This document shows, piece by piece, positions 13,201 through 25,487 of a stretch of 64,000 nt of DNA. The position numbers and the translations under genes were made by a program. This DNA is from Anarhynchus alexandrinus (taxonomy: Eukaryota; Chordata; Aves; Charadriiformes; Charadriidae). The stretch lies in the NCBI GenBank assembly GCA_008711295.1, contig VUYV01000179.1, positions 1 through 64,000 of the forward strand. The letters run 5' to 3'. Below the pieces are notes generated by a model, which was not told where the DNA came from, made no database searches, and saw only the letters and a program-made list of their open reading frames with translations. Position 1 is the first letter of the stretch. Each line of letters starts with the position of its first letter.

Positions 13201-16200
13201 CCTTTATGCAGCCAAGCGTCTAAGGAAATGTATAAGTGCATAAATGGTAAACTTGGTAAACACAATGGCATGTGTTAGAGGCCAGATTCAAAACCTGGGC
13301 AACTCAAGGGACTCTTCATTGACTAAAGTTGTCTTTAGGTCAGGCTGTCAGTGTGATACCTAACATTTTTGTTATTTGTCCTTTTTATGAGTGGCCTTCA
13401 TCATACATTCCTATAATTACATTACTATCTCAGATTTCGAGGGAAGAGGGAGAGGTTTCCTAGTATTTTAATTGTGGACAAAGACACAAAAAAAGCTAAA
13501 CCCTCAAAACCATGAACTCTGGGAGCCCCAAATTCACCCACTGAATCCAAATATTCCATTTGCAAGCATTTTTTTGTGAATTCTTGTAAATTTGGACATC
13601 CTGTTTTACAAGATGTGAATATAAGCTCCCGGCTTGTATAGGTTGACAAAACAAATACAATAGAGTACTACCTTGATGAGAAAATATAAGGGCAGGAAAT
13701 CTAAGGATAAAGACTAAATAGACTAAATTGGCTGGTAAATAAGGCAAGTTGGGAATTAATAGGATCTTTCAAAATTTTAGAACCATGATTACAATATTCA
13801 AGGTTTGGAATAACCTGCTTTGAAAATAGAATTTTGTGTTGTTTTTAATGACATTATACAACCCATGGACAGTGATAGCACAAAATTTGGACATGCCAAG
13901 AAGTCTTTTTCAAGACTGTTGTATTAACAATCCCCCCCCCAATATTTCTGATATGATATACATATAAAAAATATGTGTGTAAGTATACATTTATCACAGA
14001 TTTAAACTTGACCTTTCTAATCCAAATCCAATTGTTCCAGACCAAATTAGTTTTGTGAAAATGTACCAGAGCATTAAGTTTTATTCTAGTGCAGACCCAT
14101 TATAGATTTCTATTCCTGGAAAGCTATTGCCAAATGAAGTTATCCTTTGTCCAGTTTTAACTGAATATAATATATGCAGGTGGTCCTTACCTGCTTTTTT
14201 GAAAGCGGGGACAAACAACAGAAAAATGACCAAAACTAAGACTGACTGCAATTATAGGCCCAAACTGGACATTTCCAGAATTTCCATGCCAATTGGTGAT
14301 CTCAGGTTGATTTTGTGTTTATTTCACTTCAGTTTGTATTGCTCAGCCATTTTTGATTTCTACCTGTTACCAACCATACTGAGAGTTTTGTTTGGCTTTT
14401 CCAATCTACAAAGCTCTTTAAAAGTGCTAATTAAGGCAAGACAAATGATTAAGTGCTGTGGTTCAAGGAGGGAGAAAGCCAAAGTCCACCAGGGAATCAG
14501 CACCAAAACTTACAGATTCTGGTTCCCCATTCAACATTTCTCTCACCTGATATTGTCAGTTTCTGCTGTTTTCCTATATATTCCATTCTCTCACTTGTTT
14601 TCCTCTCTGCTGACAGCTATTCATTACCACGTTTGTTAAGCTGTGATGCATCATCATGCAGATAGGTGTTTCATTTATATTATTTATATGACTGGTATTT
14701 GGAAGCTTTCTGTCTGCACTTTAAAGTCCCAATGTTAACAAGGTTTGGTTCCCTTGCTCTCCAGGGTTTATATGTCCTTTCCTATTCCCACAGAAGACTT
14801 CAGCAGTCATTTGGAAAAAAAACGATGCAATTTTTCAAGGTCTACTTTGATCCAGTTTCTCGCCTTGTTAGTATTGATCAACGCTCCTAGTCTGGTGTCA
14901 CTTTTTCATTTGTACACCTTTTTTAACATTCCTTCCTCTTGGTCATCTCGTCAATACAAAACGTGGATGAGATTAGGCTCGGCACTAACTGCAATGGCAT
15001 TCCATTTGTCATCCTAATCTTGCACAGCCTGGATCTATTGAACTTACTTTTTAGCCCCTTAACTATGCCAATATTGAATCCAGATGAGAATCTGCCATTA
15101 GACTTGTGCTTACTAGTCCTGTATATTCATCATTTGTCTTCGTCTGTGTAGTGAATCCTTTGGAAGAACCAGAATATTTTTATCTTCTGAGTTTCTCCAC
15201 CTTGAGACCTGAATTAACACACTTTTAATGATGTTGATTGGGACCTTAAAGGAAGGAATTCTCCCTGCAAAGAAGATCTGCCCAGCAATGTTTCTAGTGA
15301 AGCACTCAAACAACTGAGTAAGGACGTATCCTGTAAGGAACTTAGTTAGTAGACAGGACCATGACAAGAGCATCTCTCTGCTACAAATGCATTCCAGAAC
15401 AATAGTCAAATAGCAGTAAAAACCTGCAGCTCATATTGGTCCAGACACAGTTCTACACCAGTATACTTCTATGGTGATGGTGGACTACACCTTAGTATCT
15501 CAGAGACAGGCCAAATCACACTGGCTTTCTCTGTGCTTATCAGTGTAGAGGAGCCAGTGAGAAAAATATGGGTGCTGACCACACAATTTATTTCATCATC
15601 TGAAGTGCCATGGGTCAGTAATATACATTCTGTTCTCTTCTCAACCATTTAGAGCCTCCGGCAGTCACAACAGCTCTGTAACACAGCTTTGCCACTCTTG
15701 TTGAGAGCTGCAGCTTAGCAACGTACTCACATGTTTGTTTGGACATTGTTGATATGAAAATTTCTGTTTTATTGCATTGAGATAAAGTGACACATGCAAA
15801 TTTTGGAAAGCTGGGAAGGACCTCTTGATCTAAAGACTTCTGAAACCACCAAATGAGCCAAAGGTGTATGCACTAATTTTATTGCAAAATAAAATTTGCT
15901 TAAAGTACGTTTTAGAGAGGCACAGCTTTTCCACCCATATTCCACAGATGCAAGGACATTTTGTAATATTACTTCTAATATTCCAAGAAATGCAGAATAT
16001 TAAGCCTACAATAAAGTAGACAGAGCATGGTAGAATTAGAAGAGTTGAAGTCAGGAGAAGCTTTAAGTAGAAGAGGTTTCTCCAGATCTATTTATATTTA
16101 TGAGACCCTAAAATAGTGGTCTTAAAGACCCAGAAGGCTTGCATAAGATAGAAGGGATATCTTATTTCAATACTTAATAATAATCTTACTTAATTAAATA

Positions 16201-19200
16201 AATGCTGTCTGCAAGTACTGACAGAGATCCATCTCTCCTTGGGCAAGGTGTTGTACATATGTTTATGCAAGGCTACATATATGAACAAATGGGAAATCCT
16301 TAATCCTAGAAATTATATCAGGTAAATACAGGGAGACGGAAACCTGTCATTATCCCATTTTACACCTGTAGTGTGAATGGCCAGAACAGTTACGTGGGGC
16401 CTGAAGCTGTATAGAAAGTCTGAGGTAGTGCTGCAAATTGAACCCATATATCAAGAATATAAACCCTGTACTTTGTCCATCAAATATGCCTTTGTCTGAC
16501 TGAAGCAGGAGAAGCTGCAGCCTCCTCAGCACTTTCAGACTCTGACTTCCTTGAGTTTCTTGCACCGACTGCATACAGATCTTATTTATTTAACTGTTCA
16601 ATGACACTAGTTCATTAAATGAACAGAAACAGATGGAGAATCACATCAGCTCAGCTCAATGTAACTCATTCAAGTAATGAAGCAATTATTTCAGGGAACA
16701 CAGATTCAGCTAACCGCTCTCAGTCCCCTCCTGTCCGCAGAAACGCTACCAGCACATGCACCTATAATATCCTTGTCTCCATAATGTTAAAAGCAGTAAA
16801 AAATTGAGCAAACATATGATATACTTGCTGTGAAATTACATTATGAATAATTAAAATGAAACCTTTTTTCCCACTGCAATCCATCACAGCTTTTTTCTTT
16901 TCTTTGTTATAGATAGACTTAGAAAAGAAAAAAAAAAACAACTTGATCAGAATGGAGGATGCTTCTGGCATAGGATTGTAATGCTAGAGCAGATTAGTGG
17001 CAAATCTCCAGCAGAGGGCTATAAAAGTCTTACTCAGGGGTTTCCTCTTGATAAGTTGTCTGCAATATAAAAAGAGTCCTTTTCGGTAGAACTTTGAGCC
17101 ATGGCATAAATTCGCTTGCAGTGCTCTCAGGCGAAAAAGCACAGGATGATAGTTTCCACAGATGCTCCCTCTATGATCATATATTACGTAAGAAGGGACT
17201 CAGTGGAAAATAGAAATAATCTTGTAGGATCTAAGCTAGCCTGTTAAAACAGTAACATTCCCAGGGAAACAGAGCTGGGGACATCAATCTAAGCCATTTA
17301 AGATCCAAACCTGACAACTGAGAAGGCTGGTACAGGAAAATATTAACCCTTTCAGTTGGGCTTTTCTGCAGTTTTAGCTTTCCAAATCTTAAGTGTCTAG
17401 TCAAAAAAAAAGATATAGGCTACCTGCTTTTTATTTGAGAGAGAAAAACACCTCCAGAGGGTGATTTATCCAGTGCAGAGACTGATGTCTAAGACAATTG
17501 GGACCTCTTTTGGAGGTGTCTTTCTCTACTGTTTCAAGGAGGACTGAATACAAGTCTCTTGGTCTAATAACTTTAGGCAAAAGAATTACTATCCCATAAA
17601 TCAGACTGAGTTCACACTCAACAATTTTGCCATATCAACTGGCAGTATTTCAGAACAGAGATTTGTTTTTATTCTACACTAACATTTTTCCTGCATTCTT
17701 GAAGTAGCAACCTGTGTGCCCCTTTCTCTTTGATGGTCCTCACTCTCATGACTGCATCACTGGTAGAAAAAAATTGAGTCTATAACTCTATAGAGATTAC
17801 TGGCCATAACAAGAAAAACAAAATGACAGAAAATAGTTCTGCACCTGGTGCTTAACATTTATATTGTCTCCTCACTACCAAAGCAAACTCTCTGGGCTTC
17901 TTACCCCATAACTAATTTAATACCCTATTAAGCAGGATGTTTAAAAGCACATATATCTTCAGATGCACCCTACAAAGTTATCTTTCGGAATACAGTGCCA
18001 GGAAAATAAGAAAAGCTAGTCATGAATAAAGCAGAAGATGTAACCAAAATGATGATATCCAACCTTTGGAAGAAGTAATTTCGAGAGACATTGAGTCAGA
18101 ATAGTGAGAAGAAAAACTGTAACCTATTTTTAAGTTGAGGTTTGGAAAAGCCATGACCATACAACAAGATTTCCTGCTGTAACAAGTGCTTTTACTTTTT
18201 GAGTCAGGAAATTTTTCTGCTCTGGCATTCCAGCAGGTGACAGTAACAGATTCCAATGCACTCTGCCAGCCTCTGAGAAACTTCTCGTAAAACTTCCTAT
18301 AGAAAGACTATAGAAAGACCTATAGAAAGAAACACACAAAATGTGTGTGTTTACGTGCACAACAGTAAATCCAAGAGCCATAGGATCTCTGGCAGGCTTC
18401 TGAGTTTTTTTCCAGTGATAAGCACTTTTTTTCTTAAAAAGGGATACTTGCCCTAAATAAGTATGAATTTCAGCACTTCTGCTCACAGTAAATGGTTCAA
18501 CCCAGGCCCATCACAGATGTAAGCTGTATTGCTAAGTAATACACAAAAGCCTCTGGCTTCCAATCTGTCTCTTTTCTTTTGAGTCCCCTCTGTCTGTTTA
18601 TCAGATCTGCCAGTGAAGCATAAAAAAACATTGGATGGCACAGTATTTGGCTATTATGACAGAAAAGGCATGTGCTCAAGTTGCTTGGGTGTAGGCTGTA
18701 AAACCCTTCTGAGATGTTTTCTAGGACCATACTCTCACACTGATTTAGGTAGCTAGAGGGAAGCCATTCTCAGAAAGTCATAACAGTCAAGAAATGAAAA
18801 ATTTTAATTGAATCATCCGGTCCATTACTCTGAAAGTACAGGAGTGGTCATTTAAGTCTTGTCTAGTTTGAAGCATCACCAAGGTTGACACTTTCTTCCC
18901 AGGGCTCACAAAGATGAACAAATTATCTCATCTTAACCAGTTACTAGGCTAGGTGAGCCGCAGTGACTGCCCATGTGTGTCCTGTTAGTCAGACTATCAC
19001 ACACTAATTCAATTTAGCTTTAGTCCAATTATCTCAGATGAGCTACAAGCTAAAAACATGCACAGACAGTTAAGATGCCTCAAGTGATGTGCAATGCTTT
19101 GACAGTGGATCCAAACCCTCACAAGACTATTCTCTGGGTTACTCTGACAGCTGGATTTTCCTGATGATCTTTTATTTTCTTACCCTTATTTGTTTTGCAA

Positions 19201-20267
19201 GGTGAGTTTAAAGAGATGGTTGTGAAGGTTTACAAATCCTTTCTCTCTTGAACAGACTCTAATCAGCCCTAGCCATTAGTTATACTAAAACACTATTGAA
19301 GTGCTTAGTTTCAGTCTGGGATCTCATTTTTTTCAGCAGGGTATATTAATCAACGGGAAGTCATGATAAAACTGGAGAACTTCTACACAGGCTTAACTCC
19401 TCTCCCAACAGTTAAGAGAAGGAGCAGAGCAAAAACAAGACATGGGCAACTCTAAATGTAGATGTACTTTTAGCAAATTAATTCCTTCTCAAGTATAAAC
19501 AGACAGTTATCACCATTTGGTAATGTTTGCATAGGTAAAAATTCTTCTCTCTTTCTAGATGTGTATTACAAAATACCATGAGAAAAGAAAAAAAAAAAGG
19601 TGTTTTCTGATGAATTTAGAAGTACACTGTCTATCGGACCCAGATGGTTTCTGGGAAAATTATTTCTATTTGAAACAATATTTTTCTACAGGAAGTATTT
19701 TTTCTGCTGAAGTATTCGTCACAAATATTTCTCATATTTGTCTTGAAAATATTGTTAATTTTTAAAGATTACAGTATTATTTTTATTGAATGTTAGTGAT
19801 CATGGTTATGACTTTTCTGTCTTTATCAAAAAGCAGTTATTTGCTCAACCTGGAAATTCAAGAAACAATTTTATTTCAATAACAGTTTAATAAAAAATAT
19901 TGACTAGCTACAAAGAACAAAAATGAGTATTGAAAAACAAAATACTTTGTTCTTAGTTTTCTCCCTGTTCTCTCAGAAGACAGCAGTTCATCACAACACG
20001 AAAAAACAGTGTCACTAGGAAATAATACAGTGTTAGTAGATTCCTCCTGAGAGGAAATCTTCACTATATTCAGTGTATAGTCAAATGATTCTGGCAAAAG
20101 AAGAATAAATGGACAGTAAAATGAGTAAAAGTTCCGTACAGGAAAAGTTCTAGAAGATTTTGCAAGTATCTAAAAACTAGGGGTCTATATGATAACACAG
20201 TTTAATAATTTTGGAGGTATGGTAAGGGTTCAAGCTTCATCCACCATGTTTTCTATTTTGCTGTTAC
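10261..20267. other. Unique non-coding stretch with no recognised gene
   Basis: About 10 kb without a supported exon or RNA gene. A pyrimidine-rich part at 14127-15151 carries several overlapping open frames on the plus strand (longest 170 codons), but none resembles a known family and the openness fits T-rich composition. A single unresolved base (N) lies at 12753 and a run of nine C at 13932-13940. An octamer ATTTGCAT is at 11852-11859, and a short direct repeat of GTACTCA type at about 11525-11557. Confidence 0.55.
18296..18331. repeat. Short tandem repeat, unit TATAGAAAGAC
   Basis: Three adjacent copies of an 11-12 base unit (TATAGAAAGAC/C). The array is small and no function is visible. 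Confidence 0.8.
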
Positions 20268-21312
20268 AGAATCACAGAATGGTAGGGGTTGGAAGGCACC
20301 TCTGGAGATCATCTAGTCCAACCCCCCTGCCAAAGCAGGGAGGAGAAGGAGACTCCACAACCTCTCTGGGCAGCCTGTTCCAGTGTTCTGTCACCCTCAA
20401 AGTAAAGAAGTTTTTCCTCATGTTCAGACAGAATTTCCTGTGTTCCAGCTTGTGTCCGTTGCCCCTTGTCCTGTCACTGGGCACCATGGAAAAGAGTTTG
20501 GCCCCATCCTCTTGACACCCACCCTTTAGATATTTATAAGCATTGGTAAGATCCCCTCTCAGTCTTCTCTTCTCCAGGCTAAACAGACCCAGGTCTCTCA
20601 GCCTTTCTTCATAAGAAAGATGCTCCAGTCCTCTCCACTGGACTTTCTCCAGGAGTTCCTTGTCTTGAACTGGGGACCCCAGAACTGGACACAGTACTCC
20701 AGATGTGACCTCACCAGGGCAGAGTAGAGGGGGAGGATAACCTCCCCCGATCTGCTGGCCACACTTTTTCATGCACCTCACGATACCATCGTCCTTCTTG
20801 GCCACAAGGGAACATTGCTGGCTTATGGTCAACTTGTTTTCCACCAGGACCCCCAGGTCCCTCTCTGCAAAGCTGCTTTCCAGCAAGTCAACCCCTAACC
20901 TGTATCAGTGCATGGGGTTATTCCTCCCTAGGTGCAGCACCCTACACTTGCCTTTGCTGAACTTCATTAGGGTTCCACCCAACTCTCCACCCTGTCCAGG
21001 TCCCACTGAATGGCAGCACAGCCTTCTGGTGTGTCGGCCAGTCCTCCCCACTGTGTGTCATCAGCAATTTACTGAGGGTACACTCTGTCCCCTCATCCAG
21101 GTTGTTGATGAATATGTCAAACAAGACTGGACCCAGTACGGACCCCTGGGGAACACCACCGGCTGCAGGCCTCCAACTGGACTCTGTGCCACCGATCACG
21201 ATCCTCTGAACTCTGCCATTCAGCCAGTTCTCAATCCACTCATCTAACCCACACTTCCTAAGCTTACCTGCGAGGATGTTTTGGGAGACAGTGTCAAAAG
21301 CCTTGCTAAAGG
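20268..21312 (-). mobile_element. CR1 LINE, 5'-truncated, minus strand (TTCTGTGA-tail type)
   Basis: On the minus strand this reads from inside the reverse transcriptase domain (the block encoding KAFDTVS, near 21300) through the C-terminal part of ORF2 into the CR1 3' UTR (GGTTGGACTAGATGATCTCC) and ends at ATTCTGTGATTCT near 20268. Length is about 1.05 kb, so the endonuclease and the N-terminal half of the reverse transcriptase are missing. Homology stops abruptly near 21312, as expected for a 5' truncation point. It belongs to the same broad type as the copy at 875-1317 and differs from the TTCTATGA-tail copy at 25488. Confidence 0.95.
20338..21312 (-). pseudogene. Broken CR1 ORF2 reverse transcriptase fragment
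   Basis: The fragment covers the palm/thumb part of the CR1 reverse transcriptase and the C-terminal tail. Blocks read in order on the minus strand: [32 protein letters not shown], then [37 protein letters not shown] and [14 protein letters not shown]. At the catalytic FADD site, just after CTLSK, the reading is frameshifted and the motif is lost. A deletion of roughly 55-60 bases near 20338-20345 removes the last codons and the normal stop. As a result a 204-codon open frame (20272-20886) runs on into the 3' UTR. The gene cannot be functional. Confidence 0.9.
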
Positions 21313-22339
21313 CTGTTTCGTTTTGCTGTTGGTTTTCTTTTTTTATACAAGCTTCGGCTATTCCCAGAAGGTGATTAAAATACTATACCAGTAAATACCA
21401 GAAGATCAAGCTTAGCAGAAAAAGGCTATAAACAAGGATCTGAGACCTGTGTGCAACTTTTGAAGGATGGAAATATGTAATTGTCACGGGGTATATGCAA
21501 TATATTCTTCATTTTTTTAAACAGCAAAGTTCATCATGTACTAATATCCCATCATTGGTAGTACTACCAGGACGAAAAACAGCAACAGTGTATTCAAACA
21601 GTGAATTCTTGTTCCAGGTATTTTTTTGAAAGACTCTTCAAAAATTTTTATTTTACTTTCCTTCCCCCTTGTTAATTTGAAATATTTGCAATAAGATCTT
21701 CCCAAAATAGAGACATTCTCTAACAATATTTCATTTACAGGTAATTTTGGCTATGAAAACATAGGGTGTTTCAAAAGAAGAACACAGATGGAATGGGTCC
21801 ATAGGAAGGAGCTTTCTGGCACCTGGACAGCAAAACATCAGATGAATGCAAGTGGTGGGCTGCAGTCATTGATGTCATTCAAATCCTTCCCACTGTGCTG
21901 ATGAGGCAATAAATAAAAAGTGTGCTGGGAAATCTCATCCCCATGACCTTAAATCAGCTCTTACTAGAGCACTCTGAAACTTTTGTCTTCAGAACTTCAT
22001 TGTTATTTCATCTCTTTCGGTGCCTCAGCACCATCTAACCAATAAGAATGTACTCCACTAAACTACATCACTTGTGCAGCACCAGATGTTTCATGAAGCC
22101 CCCTCAGAGCAGGCAGGTGTGGATTAATCCCTCTGCCTTTGCTGGTCTCAGCCTGCTCTGTAAAATCAGTAAATGGCTGTTTCATCACACCAAGCATGAG
22201 ATTATTATTCTCCTCCAGCGGTATTTTTTTGCTTGGCATGAGCTGTTTGATGCTAAGTATCTTTGCTAACAATACAGAAATACAACTCCCTCCTGAAGCT
22301 CTCTAAGTATTTTCTTTCACTGCGGTGTAGGGCAATTAA

Positions 22340-22460
22340 TTTTACCATTTAATGGTGCCTTGTGTGAAATGTTCCTTCCTTTCATCAACCCCAAACCTGC
22401 CACCTTTGAAATTCACTGGTTGTCTATTTGCTATTGCACTATGGAACTGGAAGATCGATT
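22340..22460. repeat. Possible highly decayed ancient amniote repeat
   Basis: The blocks GTGTGAAATGTTCCTTCC, AAACCTGCCACCT and AAATTCACTGGTTG, in this order, resemble an old dispersed repeat seen in many reptile and mammal genomes. The comparison is from memory and the similarity is weak. It could also be unique DNA. Confidence 0.25.
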
Positions 22461-23502
22461 GCCATTTCCCAATCACAAACATTGTGATTAAGTTCCCAAT
22501 TGCTAAACTGCTTGCAAAGGTAACTAACGTCAATTTTACACTTCCTTTTCATGAGAAGTATTCTATGACCATAATAATTTTCATTGCCATGTGATAAGTG
22601 CCTTCTAACCCTCTGGTCTTTTTTGGAAGGGTGGCTAGGATTATGTGTAGTAGCTCAGAAGAGGCTGGGCCACTTGATCTGTATAATGCATTACAATTAT
22701 ATCATATTATTTTCTGTCCTGCTTGTCATGTCTTTAACTTCTCTGTATCCTCTTGGGGCAAATATCCATTAGTCAGTCAACTGCTTCTGGTGGTGCTAAG
22801 GGATCTCTCTTGAATGAATATGGTTAATTTCATTAGGTCCTCTGTCACTGTCCCTCCCTTTTGACCCTATATAACTTATGCTTATTACCACCAAACTTCA
22901 TTTAATATTGGAAATAGAGATTGGAGAAGATAGATACTTCCAGATTTGTTCTTTGTTTGTCTTTTTTGGATGTAATTACCATGAGTAGTTTCTTTTCTCA
23001 TCTGCAGGATTTAGTGTCTTGTTGTTCACCCTAATTTCTGTCTCATCTTGTAAGAAAACTGTTCTTTTAGGGGGTATGTGGCACTATGAAATGTATTTCA
23101 ACAGATATATGAATTTCATAAAGGAATTTGCATGCATTCTCTTGTTCCATCTGTTTTTTTGATATGATAAATATGTATCTTTCATCTGAGACTTTATTCT
23201 TAGCCCACAGTGCTTTCTAAGCAACTTACGCACATTTTCTGTGAGGGACTTGTTTTATTCTCATTTCTCTAGCTTTAGTAGTTATTTTATCAACAGTTGA
23301 TTTGCTACACAGACACAAATAAACACACATGGTGGAACTTCAAATTCAGTAATCAAAGGAAAACAGTAGTGTTTTCTATAATCCAGGTTTCATATGAAAC
23401 TGTGCTGATTGCCCAGTGTGCTGCCTTCCCTGGAGATCTGTAAAATCAGTAGCATGTCCAAGTGATGACAAGTAAATGTTTCATACTCATCAGTCCTAAC
23501 TC

Positions 23503-23575
23503 AAAAGGCCTGATCCAATGGCCAATGAAATCAGTGTGAAGATACTCATTAATTTCAGCACACGTTGAATCAGTA
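23503..23575. repeat. Ancient dispersed repeat fragment (GCCTGATCCAA ... CAATGAAATCAGTG type)
   Basis: The combination GGCCTGATCCAATG, CCAATGAAATCAGTG and CTCATTAATTTCAG is typical of an old, partly palindromic dispersed repeat common in turtle, crocodile and bird DNA. A second fragment of the same type lies at 46350-46445. I cannot name the family with certainty. Confidence 0.4.
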
Positions 23576-25042
23576 TCTCAATTAAACTGTATCAAATTTT
23601 AAGCTCTTTTACACTGCAAGTATATTGTTATAGCAAAACTGAATCAGCAATCAGACTTTCCAAGTACAGAGAGGTTCTTCCAAATACTGAGTGCTATATT
23701 TTACCACTGAGATAATAAAAGCTGACTGTGGTTGGCAATAATAGCAGGATGCACTTCGCAGAATTGAGCTCTTGATTCTGTAAACAGATTTCTCTGTGAA
23801 TGCCATAGTCCAAGAGTTACATAAGGGAGCCTAAGTCAGGTCAGGTGTAGAAAGCGTCATAAATATTCTAGACTAGTGGTAAGAATAATCACTTGGAAAA
23901 AGGAAACCTTCCTTTCAGTGTAGGTGCACAAGCAGACAAGGCATACCTGGTCTCCCCTATCCAAAATATGCAATGGCCATGCACTGTTGCATTAAATGAG
24001 ACAGATTATGCATATGTTTTGTGAGGTTTGATCTGGCTGACCCACTCAAAACATGGATAATTCATCTGTTTAACAAAAGAATTTATTAGATCTGTAGACA
24101 CTCATTTATCAGCTGGGTGCTTGCGTTAACTGGTGAAGTGTTTTTGAGATTGAGGGGTTCTAAACTGTCAGAATTTTAAGACATTAAAAACTTACTGTAA
24201 AAAACTTAGACCCTTCTAATATATCTTTTGAGTTCCCCACAACTAGAAACTCCTACTCAACAGTTGTCTTCCAGATAGCGTATTTCACCGTAGCCTCACT
24301 GCGCTGTTAGAGAGCTCAGCACCATAGTTATGGTGAAGTGCTGAATATTTTTTAAGGAGTGCCTACCTAGTCTACTCTTTCTCTTCAAAATAATGTTTTC
24401 TACATGAAATATGATGAAAAAAATTTGTCATGTTAGAGAAAAAAAAATGCTGGAGTTCTTTGGTTTTGCAGTCTATATGTTACACTGAAATGAAATATTA
24501 TTTAAAGTTCACATGATTTAAAGCTCTGCAAGTTTAAAACAAATGAAACAAAGAAGCAGAAATGACATTTTACATCACGTAGCAAACAGCAGAAACAAAT
24601 AGTATGCAGCACCATTTTTGCCCTCCCTCCAAGAAACAGATCAATAATAAAAATGTGTTTCATTTTTATGAATAGCTATTGCTGTAATTTATTTGGATAT
24701 AAAATCCATATTTCAGCCGGGCAATGGGGAAAAGGCACTTCTTATGGACAACATACAAACTTGGCAAAGTGATCTGGGTCTGATCAAGGAAAGGTAATTT
24801 TATGTTCATAAACTCTAATCTCAGCCATACTTCCTCGTCATCTAGTATTTCTTAAGGGATGCATTAACACTAAGAGCAAAAGGAAGGCAGATTAGCAACA
24901 ATTCACACCCATATTTCTCCAAGGTACTTGGTGAACAGCAGAGGACTAAGGCTTCTAGAAAACAGAAATTCAATAACCCAATGGTTACTTCTTTTCGGAG
25001 ATACTTTCATGCTTTTTCCATCCCTTTCGTCCTCTTCCTATG

Positions 25043-25487
25043 TGTCCTGGTTTGAGGTAAAACAGAACCAGTTTTGTTGAGTAATTCTACTTCACAGCTA
25101 AACCTCTTCTAACTAGCTGAACTCTTTGAAATTAACAGCATATTGTGGAGACACTGTTCACTCCCAGAGTGATAAGACTTGATTTTTTGTAATTTATGCC
25201 AAGGAAAGGTATGCAGAGAGGCTGCTGCTTATACTTACTGCTATGTCAACCAGGCTCAGCTAACTTTGTTATTTGACCTGTTGGAGGGTCAGAAGCAGAA
25301 AAATGTAGAGGAGTCGCACCTGCGGGGAGGAGTGGACAGGAAAGGTGACCCAGAACTGACCAACAGGGTATTCCATCCCATTTGCCTCATGCTCAGTATA
25401 AAAGCTGAGGGATCAAAGAGACAGCTCTCTTTCTTCAATGGCTGGTGTCTCAGGAGGACTCTGTCTGCCTTTGATCCCGATCCATGC
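25043..25487 (+). mobile_element. 5' part of an endogenous retrovirus-type LTR (U3/R)
   Basis: The sequence begins with TGTCCTGGTTTGAGG, the 5' terminus of an avian LTR family, and aligns with the LTR on the minus strand at 53494-54291 over its whole length. It holds the U3 region, a TATA box at 25397-25404, and about 80 bases after it. Relative to the other copy about 358 bases of the 3' part are absent. Homology stops near 25487, where CR1 sequence begins without spacer. No PBS and no viral coding sequence is present. The open frame at 25179-25547 runs across this junction and is not a real gene. Confidence 0.85.
25397..25404 (+). promoter_or_regulatory. LTR TATA box
   Basis: TATAAAAG lies 354 bases from the LTR 5' end, nearly the same distance as in the second copy (341). 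The shared context CTCATGCTCAG(T)ATAAAAGCTGAGG supports it as the ancestral retroviral core promoter. Whether it is active today is unknown. Confidence 0.65.

Larger units (their letters stand above)
21313..25042. other. Unique non-coding stretch
   Basis: No supported gene. It may contain decayed fragments of ancient repeats at 22340-22460 and 23503-23575, listed separately. The overlapping open frames at 22342-22813 lie in and next to the suspected old repeat and show no protein-family match. Confidence 0.55.

Noticed and set aside
14127..14639. 170-codon plus-strand open frame
   Set aside because: No family resemblance and no splice or codon signal. The length is possible by chance in T-rich DNA.
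20771..21247. 158-codon plus-strand open frame
   Set aside because: It is antisense to the CR1 ORF2 remnant on the minus strand and shows no independent homology.
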